A stretch of 64,000 bases of DNA from Berghia stephanieae. Lineage: Eukaryota > Mollusca > Gastropoda > Nudibranchia > Aeolidiidae. The notes under the pieces were generated by a model. The model saw only the letters and a program-made list of their open reading frames with translations. It had not been told where the DNA came from and ran no database searches. This document shows, one piece after another, positions 37,124 through 64,000 of this stretch. Every line of letters begins with the position of its first letter. Positions within the stretch are counted from its first letter, which is position 1. The DNA lies in assembly GCA_034508935.3 (NCBI GenBank), contig CM067454.1:31315170-31379169 (forward strand), given 5' to 3'. A program made the position numbers and the translations under genes.

Positions 37124-37310
37124 TGAGCTTTTATGTAGCACAATATCCACTGAACATGCTCAAAGCGCTTTACACAGGGTCCCTGACCAACAGCAACACG
37201 TAATATGCAGAACGAGACATGGTGCCTGTTAGGCAATATTACAATTTTTTCTGACAGAGACAACGCTATTAATGGCCAGGTAGTCATACAACAAGACCAC
37301 AGAGCCGCAC
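37124..37310 (-). repeat. SINE type A with an internal deletion
   Basis: The reversed tail and body match the full copies up to GGCCAGGTAGTCAT. The sequence then jumps to the head remnant ACAAGACCACAGAGCCGCAC, losing about 100 bases of centre. Confidence 0.8.
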
Positions 37311-39112
37311 AAAGCGAGTATCTTTTAAAAACATGTCCGCAAAAAGCCACTATCTTAAGAAAACATCTCCTCATGAAATTTTAACAACATAAGAAAGCAG
37401 TAGTGTTTGAGGACTTGCTATAAAGACAAACACAAAAAAAATGGAACACTTGAGCACAAGGTTATATTCCAGGTTCAGCCTTTCGAAGAAATTCCACATG
37501 CATCTGCTACTTACATGATGAAGAGCAATAAACGTAGTTGCTCACTTGGAATTAAAGTTTTATTTACCCAAAGAGACGAACCAAATTGATCTCTATCTCG
37601 CATTAAATCGACAGGTTTTTATTATTTTCATTGTTTCACATTTTCAGTGGAGCAAAAGTTGTGCGGCCATCTTGGTTGGTTACTAGTTGTTATCAAGTCA
37701 ACATCCGGCTGGGTTTTGGCCAGTTTTCCCCAAATTATGTAGATTTATTGTTTAAATGTAACAGACAACCATCTTTGTCAACTTGCACTTCAAACAAGTG
37801 GTCAAAGACTTTGGTCTCACAACTCAGATGTACTGGGTTTAAATCTCAGCAATGTCATTTATAAAATGCACCATTTTTAATTGAATCTGTTTGATAATCC
37901 TGTTATCTATTATACAGTTGATTGATCACTAATAAATGCATATTAATATAAACTATAAATATATAAAGAATAAAGTATGATTTCAGGTACACAGCCAAGA
38001 CGAAATGATAAACCTCAATGTATTATAAGCCCGCTCAAAAATCCCCTCTTTAGAGTGGCAGACACATGTGAAATTTTCCTCAGGCTTTCATAAAAACAAT
38101 GGTGGTCTTTAAATTCTAAATTATTTTGACACTGACAATAAATTCCTATTTCCTCTAAACGATTATAGTTTAAAAAAAAAAAAAAAAGAACAAATGCAAG
38201 GAAGTCAAGACTCACTGAAGAATCTTGCTACTTTACAAAGCTTTCAACATAATGTTTTTGTTGTGTTTTCTCAAATCTTCCACTCATCTAATTCAAGCAT
38301 CATCAGCTCTTTACAACTTAACAACGACGACTGCAGAAGACATTCAACGATCATATCATGGCACAAACCAAAGGGCAACACAACTCAGCTGATTGAACGT
38401 TAAGATATTTTGTAAGTATAAATTCATATTCATATATCGAGGGGTGCCTGCGCAAAAGCCGTAACGATGGTTTCGTTGATTTTTCAGGAGAGCAAATCAA
38501 AACATTGCGGATGGAATTTATATAGTTAACAAAAGACTATCGTGATGATTTTTATACCAATACAACCGTGATTATATAGTCTGCTTGATTGTCAGGACCC
38601 CGGTCACTTTTAGATTGTCATTTTTAATAAAACGACGCATTTTACGTAGCTATTTTCATTACGGCTTTTGTGCAGGGACATTTTTTGAAAAATGCCACAG
38701 TATCGCTCTGCCCGTTTACTGTATATCATGTTACTTGCATAGTGCATGCCGCCTATCCCGTTCTCAGGTGGAGGTTTGGCAGCCCAAAAGCCGTAACCGG
38801 GAATAAGACAGAGTTGTCAAGAAAATTACCCTGAACACATTCTGCTCAAAAGCTGTAACTAGTGATACGGTGCAATAAAAACCACAACTAAGCGTAATTC
38901 TGGCCTGCCATAACACAGTAACTTGCGATACGGTGTTTGGGCAGGAGTGAATGACTGATGTACTTTGTTTAAAAAATACGAAGTGACACCGTAACACTGA
39001 GAAAATAAAGAAAATAACAGAGCTCTAAACACATTTTTGACTTTAAAAATTATAGTAAATATTCATTCTGATGCAAATAATCGTAATTCGTCCATAGAGG
39101 GACTCAACAACT

Positions 39113-39114
39113 CC

Positions 39115-39164
<50 letters not shown>

Positions 39165-39262
39165 CTATCTCTCTCTCTCTCCATTTGTCTCCTCTCTCAC
39201 TAACTCTCTCTCTCTTATATCTTTCTCCTCTCCCACTCACAACCTCTCTCTCTCTATCTTTA

Positions 39263-39301
<39 letters not shown>

Positions 39302-39503
39302 CCTTATTCACTAACTCTCTCTTTCTCATCTCTCACTCCCTATCTCTGTCTCCTCTCTCACTAACAGACTCTCTCTCTCTCTCTCTCTCTCTTTCTCCTC
39401 TTCCACAAACAATCTCTCTTTCTCCTCTCTCACTGACTCTCTCTTTCTCTTCTCTCATTAACTCTCTCTCTTTCTTTCTTTCTTTCTTCTCTCTCACGAA
39501 CGA

Positions 39504-39534
<31 letters not shown>

Positions 39535-39536
39535 AG

Positions 39537-39574
<38 letters not shown>

Positions 39575-39856
39575 CTCTCTCACTGACTCTCTCTCTCTCT
39601 TTTTTTTTCTTTCTTTCTTTCTTCTCTCTCACGATCCTCTCTCTCTCCTTATCACAAATTCTCTCTCTCTTTCTCCTCTCTCACTAACTCCCTCTCTCTG
39701 TTTCCTCCCTCACTCTCTCCTCTCTCTTCTCGTCTCTCTTTCTCGTCTCTCTCTCTCTCTCTCTCTCTCTCCTTATCACAAACTCCCTCTCTCTTTCTCC
39801 TCTCTCACTAACTCCCTCTATCTGTTTCCTCCCTCACTCTCTCCTCTCTTTCTCGT

Positions 39857-39881
<25 letters not shown>
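39113..39881. repeat. Long imperfect CT-rich tract
   Basis: About 770 bases of CT units broken by longer recurring blocks such as TTTCTCCTCTCTCACTAACT. These show higher-order duplication rather than simple slippage. The long Ser/Leu frame here is not a gene. Confidence 0.95.
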
Positions 39882-39887
<6 letters not shown>

Positions 39888-39888
<1 letters not shown>

Positions 39889-41575
39889 TGGCAAAACTGC
39901 AGGCATTAATGAGTTATAACACAACATGATTACTAACTTTGAACCAGAAACAATAAACTGGCTGGCAAATACTATGACAGACATCATGGACAAGGGCACA
40001 TATCCACAAATTTGGAAACATGCCAAAGTAATAGCCATATTAAATCCAGACAAACCAATGACTGAACCATCCAGCTACAGACCAATATCTTTACTTTGTT
40101 GCTTATACAAGCTCCTGGAAAGAATTGTACTAGAGTGAATCAACCCATTTGTAAATCCCTGCATTCCACCAGAACAAGCGGGCTTTCGACTACAAAGAAT
40201 CAGACGTGAACAGGTCCTTGCACTGACCTCATACATTGAAGCAGGCTTTGAGAGAGAAAAAAGCCCAGAAAACTGGTTAGTCCTAATAGACTTATAACTG
40301 CAGCCCACGAATCTGTTTGGATAGGCGGACGATGTTAAAACTTTCAAAAATGATTCCCTGTTGAAAGACGCTTAAACTGCTGTCTACCATGACTGGACAA
40401 GACAATGTCATGTCATATTGGGGGAAACAAAAGCAAAATATCAAAAATTAAAAACAGGGCACCACAAGGTTCAGTTTTAACACAACTTTCTTCAATATTT
40501 ATATCTCTGACATGCCAAACTTCCAAGTACTCAAACTTGGATGCCTTGACGACTGGGCCTTAGCCTATCAATCGAAAAAACTGTAAAGAGATTGAAGAAG
40601 TTTAACTCAAAGACACCTCCCGCCTGAAACAATACTTGGATAGGTGGTACCTAAAACTGAACACCACCAAATCAGTATCCACAATCTTCCACTTGAATAA
40701 TCGAGAAGCAACAAAGGAATTGAAAATCATAGTTGGTAACTCAATACTACCTTCAAACCCCAATCCTAAATACCTAACATTTGACAGACAGCTGATTACC
40801 GAAAACATTGAGGGAACTGCAAAGAGAATCGCAAGAAGAAACAGCCTGCTGAGAAAACTCACAACTACCACCTGGGGAGCCTCACCACAGGTACTGAGAA
40901 TGTCTGCTTTGGCACTGTGCTACTATGTGTGAGAATGCCTTTTGGACGAGGAGCCCACATGTAAGCCGCATTGACATCCGATGAAGAGAATCAATGAGAA
41001 TAATAACAGGATGTCTCAAGTCAACTCCAACTCAGTGGCTCCCAACACTGAGCGGCATTGCATCGCCAAGTCTTAGACTAGACGTTAATCAAAGGATATA
41101 TGCAAGAATTGATGAAGCCACGGATAACACTCCTATACAAATAATCATAAAGGGAGCACCTTCAACAACAACCACTCAAATCAAGAAGACCTTTCCACTT
41201 AACAAAAATGGTAGACTTCAGAGTGAAAGAGAACTGGAGAGAAATGTGGAACAGGGAAACACCAAAAGGAGGATACATCATAAAAGATCCCATCAAAAGA
41301 ATGTCTGCATTCCAAAATGCCAGGAAATACTGGGTTTTCTCAAATCGCATTAACAGGACATGGCAGAACTGCATCAAATATGTGCAGATGGAAAAGTGGC
41401 AACAGTGATGCCTGTGAAAGTGCCGGGCAGCTCCAGAGACCAGCAATCACAGCGTCCTCCACTGTCCAGTAACGATAACTGTAGGTGCTATGAAAAAGTT
41501 CTTAGGGCGGAGGAAGACTTCCCAAGATGGGTTGAGGAAATGAATTTGGAGTTGCAGCCATACGCTACCACTACT
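39888..41575 (+). mobile_element. LINE (Jockey/I-like RT), broken
   Basis: Successive frames give RT segments in order: YRPISLLCCLYKLLERIV, then IPPEQAGFRLQRIRREQ, then a degraded PQGSVL, then CLDDWALAYQ in place of YADDWALAYQ. These are followed by YLDRWYLKLNTTKSVSTIFH, RRNSLLRKLTTTTWGASPQ, RIITGCLKSTPTQWLPTL and NWREMWNRETPKGGYIIKD. Several stops and frame changes separate them. The catalytic YADD has lost its Y-A. 5' parts are missing. Both ends abut CT repeats, and the whole lies inside the inverted-repeat element 38431-42713. Confidence 0.88.
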
Positions 41576-41820
41576 CCTCTCTCTCTCTCTCTCTCTCTTG
41601 CTCCTCTCTTACTAACTCTCTCTCCCCTCGCTAACCAAATATCTCTCTCCCTTCCTCCTCTCTCAACCAACTCTCTCTCTTTCTCTCTCTCTCTCTCTCT
41701 TCTCTCTCACTAACTCTTTATCTCTCACTCTCGCGTTCTCCTCTCTCACTAAATCTCTCTCACTCTTTCTCTTCTCTCTCTCTCTTTTTCTCCTTTCTAA
41801 CTCTCTCTCTCTCTCTCTGC

Positions 41821-41880
<60 letters not shown>
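41576..41880. repeat. CT-rich tract beyond the LINE
   Basis: About 300 bases of CT with TCCTCTCTCACTAACT-type blocks, like those at 39113-39881. The LINE may therefore have inserted into one longer tract. Confidence 0.94.
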
Positions 41881-41882
<2 letters not shown>

Positions 41883-42713
41883 TATGATGAGATCTATGCA
41901 TACGAGGTGAAAATTACATTTCAGAGCAATGATCAGGATTGCTTTCCTTAATCATCAAAACGCAGATTCAATCAAGTAATAGTTAGACTTATCAAGTTCA
42001 TTGGTGGCCAAAGGAAAAAAAAACCGTCTCATAATCCAGAGCTTGACCCATCCCTTAAGTTGTGATGTCTTATCCTGTAATTGATACTGGCAGGTAGGGA
42101 ATTTCAAGACTTGGATTAAGTGTTACCCAATTGTCTTTCACCATCAATCTTGAACGTTAAAAGTCGAATTTTACAAGATTGTAACACAATATTGCATCAA
42201 AGTCATTGTAGAATCTCATCCAATGTCACATTACGGTCTTCCAGTTGATCTAACTCTCATTTCCAACCCCATCTTTTTCACTGCTCTAAGACCGTAAATT
42301 CAGTCAAGGCCATTGAGCTTGCCATTGTAACCACGGTGGCATAATTCTATGCCTGCCCAAACGCCTTATTGCTAGATACGGTTTTTGGGCAGTAAACTTT
42401 ACCTTTGCATTTCCACCTTTTCGTCAGGCGGTAAAACGGTAGTTACTGTTAAGGCTTTTGGGCAGTGGCTGACAGGCACTGTTTAAAGAATCTTATAGCC
42501 GTATTTCAAGCTACGGCTTTTGGGCAGTCACATTATTTGTCTAAAAACGTTACGGTGTTCGGGTTTTAATTAATAAAAATTAATTAATTAATATTTTTGC
42601 ATATTTTTTTTTGTAGAAATAAACCTTACTCCAAACCAAGTTGATTTATGTAAAAAACGAAAAATTGAAATTTTTGACGTTACGGCCTTTGCGCAGGCAC
42701 CCCTCGATATATG

Positions 42714-43515
42714 TACATGCACAAGCTTTGATACATCTGCACCTAATGTTAGTCAAAAAGACTAATAGCAAAATTTTAACTTATGCTTACAAACAGTATG
42801 ATATGAAACTTAAAATGGTTTTCTCAAAACTATAATGCCTCTTTCTTTGTATAAACACTATAAAGGACTTTTTAAAATATTAAATGCGAAACAATATTGA
42901 TGTTAATAAAACCTGTTTGCAACGGATTAACGCTGCAAATAAGAATCTGAAGTAAACATATTTCATATATTATACTGACTGATGCTAAAAATATTGAGAA
43001 AATGGAAACTAGGAATATAACGGTTGAGTGAAACCTATCAAGAATTAAAATTCAACAAGAAGTGATCAGACCTCTTACCCCTGTCTCAGTAGATTCTGCT
43101 TGAAGAAGATGTTGGTTTAACAGTTTCAAGCCTGAAATGTTTCACGTTAAATATTTTGCTCCAGTTTGAATCTGTCGTATTTAGTTTTTTTAAAAATAAT
43201 TTTTGCCAATGTATTCACTAAAAACCAATTACTGGGGTTTCAGGTTTCAGGTCTTTTCTCCACTTCTTTCCTTAGCAAATTACCTCAAGTATTTTGATAA
43301 AACGGAAGGTTAACCTTTGGTTTTCCACTATAAATTCTCACTGAAACATTATATTTTTGACCTCCAATTTTAGGAAACCCTTAAGAGAGTCCTTTGTTTT
43401 ATGTCTATTCTTTTTTTTTCTGTTGTGTGTGGAAACTGGCCTAATCAGCTGCTGGCACTAGCGTAAAATTTAAAAAAAAATCTAAATAAAGCACCTGAAC
43501 AAAAAAAAAAAAAAA
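42714..43515. other. 3' flank of NT5C3, no gene recognised
   Basis: AT-rich sequence between the large inverted-repeat element and the NT5C3 stop codon. It presumably contains the NT5C3 3' UTR. An A run at 43501-43515 directly abuts the stop codon. I see no convincing AATAAA on the minus strand close to the stop. Confidence 0.4.
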
Positions 43516-62361
<18,846 letters not shown>

Positions 62362-62849
62362 TCTAGGGTTAAAGTGCAGCACTCCTGAAACAGTTTTCAA
62401 AGTCGGCTGAGTCACAGTGTGTGAGAGAGCTAATTTTATGTGGAAGGAGGACGTGAGGCTGTTGTTGGTAGATTTGGGTAGGGTTGGGCAGTTTCAGTTT
62501 GGTGTGTCAAATTCAAATGACCTCCTAATGTCCATTGCGGACTAATAATAATCGAGGGCAATGCTTTCAGGCTGTATTATTTAAAATGCTGCGCAAATAA
62601 GGCTTTTTTAAATGTAGAGATCTGGAATTCCTCAAGCGCTCAAAAACTTCACTAAGGTCCTCGACATTCAACTTGTTTTTGATCCCTTGTTTTGATTGTC
62701 CTTATATGGTAAGGAGACGTAATCTAATCTCTGAAGGACGAAGAGTGAAGTCAAGGAAGGCCTCTTCCGGTTTACCTACTTTCTCTTTTACAAAACATCA
62801 AGGGAAAGGTCAAATAAATATATAAGTTTTGTGCATTTCCTTTTTTTAG
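62362..62849. promoter_or_regulatory. Shared upstream region of NT5C3 and NDUFB3
   Basis: The two genes are divergent, with ATGs 517 bases apart. A donor-like ATATG|GTAAGG at 62708/62709 and an acceptor TTTTTTTAG ending at 62849 suggest a short 5' UTR intron for NDUFB3. That would leave under 350 bases for both transcription starts. No TATA box is obvious. A CTTCCGG (ETS-like) sits at about 62764. Confidence 0.5.
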
Positions 62850-62878
62850 TACCGTCAAACCATCTCATTTTATCTGAA

Positions 62879-63006
62879 ATGGGAGGAGGAAGCGGACCAC
62901 CTCACCAGGTTCCAGATTGGAGGAGTTACAAAGCAGAGGGAATTCCAGAGCTTGACATGTTACAGCGGAGATTAGCTGCTCAGGGTCTGAGAGATCCATG
63001 GGTCAG
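62879..63006 (+). CDS. NDUFB3: NADH dehydrogenase [ubiquinone] 1 beta subcomplex subunit 3 (B12), first coding exon
   Basis: The exon (with 5' UTR from 62850 after a TTTTTTTAG acceptor) encodes 42 residues plus two bases of a split Arg codon, then GT at 63007. The start ATG has A at -3 and G at +4. The protein begins with a Gly/His-poor variant of the usual short head, then PDWRSYKAEGIPELDMLQRR and LAAQGLRDPW. This matches the NDUFB3 signature [20 protein letters not shown] / LAAKGLRDPWGRNE. NDUFB3 is a small single-membrane-span accessory subunit of mitochondrial complex I. The membrane-spanning C-terminal half, expected in the next exon, is not in the remaining 1 kb, so the gene runs off the window. 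Confidence 0.9.
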
Positions 63007-64000
63007 GTTAGGCTAAGAGAAGATTGTTGATATTATTTTTTTCAAAATTCAGAGGCTGTCGTTATTCTCAGACGTGTCTCCCACTGATTATTGGCAGCCT
63101 GGACTCTTGATTTTGGCAGACCCTATCTGGCAATAACCAAACGCTCAGACATGTCTGAGAATAAGTGGTGAAAATAGTCAGTCCGAATTGAATAAGAAAA
63201 GGCTTGACACTGTCTGTCATAACGATGGACGGTTTTTCACAGACACTTTTTGAACTTCTCTCTTTTAAACATTTATCCACATTCCAGAATATATGGAAAG
63301 TTTCGAAATGCACATAGAAATAAGTAAATTAAAGTCAGTAAAATATCAATAAAACATAAAATTAACCAACAATAGATCAGTCGACGATGGAAAGTAGTAG
63401 GTTACTAGATATCCACAATATGTGTCGACATTCATCCTGTTGTCATGGCCGAATTGTTGAGTCGTCTTCCTTAGAAGGTGTGTGGAAATCAACGCTGTGT
63501 GTTCGAATTCTGGTTCCGCCACTTTTCTCCCGTCTTCTTTCTACAGAGCGTTCCAAATGATAAATGTCCCATCCACCCCTCCTTTTTTTTAAAAAAAAAA
63601 ATCTTTTTCTCTCTCTCTCTCTTTTGGTTCCTTTCTAGCAAATTGTCAAATTAATCCCCACTCCGATCTCAAAAAGTATAGGTCTATTCTAAAAAGAATA
63701 ATTAAAAAGCAAGCACACAGTCTGAGTGTGTGCTCAAGCTTTTTAGCTACTCCCATGCTAGAATCCATCAAGTACTGTAGCTTATTTAGTAAGAGATTGA
63801 AAAGAAAAGGAGACTTATGTGAATCCAATTGCTTATACTTATATATCATTATTTTATTATCAGTGCTCTTTACTCAACTTTACTGCCACATGACCACTGG
63901 ATGAGTTTTATTTAGTTCACAATGATATTAAAGGCCAATGGTTGATAAAAATGACCATTAAAAAAAAGATGTTTTAAGTTTTGCACAGTGAATTTCAAAT
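63007..64000 (+). other. NDUFB3 intron 1 (of the coding part)
   Basis: No continuation resembling NEAWRY...GGF is found. A tRNA-like scrap (GCCGAATTGTTGAGTCGTCT ... GTGTTCGAATTCTGG) at 63446-63520 may be a worn SINE head. An A run and CT run lie near 63590-63625. Confidence 0.55.

Larger units (their letters stand above)
38431..42713. mobile_element. 4.3 kb terminal-inverted-repeat element with repeated sub-terminal motif, family unknown
   Basis: The left end CATATATCGAGGGGTGCCTG continues CGCAAAAGCCGTAACG. It recurs inverted at 42678-42713 with a single mismatch over 36 bp. ATATAT lies at each border and may be the target duplication, but it is self-complementary and so ambiguous. A motif close to GTTACGGCTTTTGGGCAG or its complement occurs near 38451, 38659, 38778, 38842, 38927 and 38985 on the left, and 42351, 42375, 42448, 42510, 42546 and 42679 on the right. 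Such clusters usually bind a transposase. The interior is two CT-rich blocks around a broken LINE. No DNA-transposon protein is seen. Superfamily not assigned. Confidence 0.82.

Noticed and set aside
39037-39687. 216-residue Ser/Leu-rich open frame
   Set aside because: It is the translation of a CT microsatellite; the opposite strand gives Arg/Glu repeats of similar length.
62362-62415. Upstream extension of NT5C3 starting at 62415
   Set aside because: That position is GTG, not ATG. The frame stays open but the first ATG matching the family's N-terminus is at 62361, so the rest is treated as 5' UTR.
62831-62878. N-terminal extension of NDUFB3 from 62831
   Set aside because: It starts at GTG and spans the splice acceptor at 62849; the ATG at 62879 has good context and gives the normal family length.

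Overview
The window is animal nuclear DNA: AT-rich, with widely spaced, intron-split genes holding about 4% coding sequence, very many microsatellites, tRNA-headed SINEs, LINE fragments and non-autonomous DNA transposons. The gene set (an axonemal-type thioredoxin/NDP-kinase protein, a PLAAT/LRAT-family enzyme, cytosolic 5'-nucleotidase III and complex I subunit NDUFB3) fits a bilaterian, most simply a marine invertebrate such as an echinoderm or lophotrochozoan. The phylum cannot be fixed from this sequence alone.

Four host genes were assembled exon by exon. Every coding junction used has GT/AG and consistent phase. (1) Minus strand, 14265 down to 1206 and running off the left edge: a thioredoxin plus NDP-kinase protein of the NME8/NME9 (TXNDC3/TXNDC6) type, ten exons. 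(2) Plus strand, 18034-23217: a complete four-exon PLAAT-like protein of 191 residues. (3) Minus strand, 62361 down to 43516: a complete nine-exon NT5C3 of 307 residues. (4) Plus strand from 62879: the first coding exon of NDUFB3, which runs off the right edge. NT5C3 and NDUFB3 are head to head about 0.5 kb apart. PLAAT and NT5C3 converge on a 20 kb gene desert (23218-43515). No functional link among the four genes is evident.

The rest is repeat archaeology. There are nine copies or pieces of one tRNA-headed SINE, at least four other tRNA-like SINE types, 3' ends of several LINE families (RTE-like, RNase H-bearing and CR1-like), one solo LTR with an intact target duplication, and three pogo/Tigger-like elements with TA target duplications. 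Two of those three sit inside trinucleotide microsatellites.

The most unusual structures are two large terminal-inverted-repeat elements. One (38431-42713) has 36-bp ends and about ten copies of a GTTACGGCTTTTGGGCAG-like motif near its ends, with a LINE between two CT blocks as its interior. The other (47348-52412) lies in an NT5C3 intron and contains a 3.6 kb hAT-like element with a perfect 8-bp target duplication, which itself contains a retrotransposed insert with a 12-bp duplication. No rRNA, true tRNA, CRISPR array or prokaryotic operon was seen.
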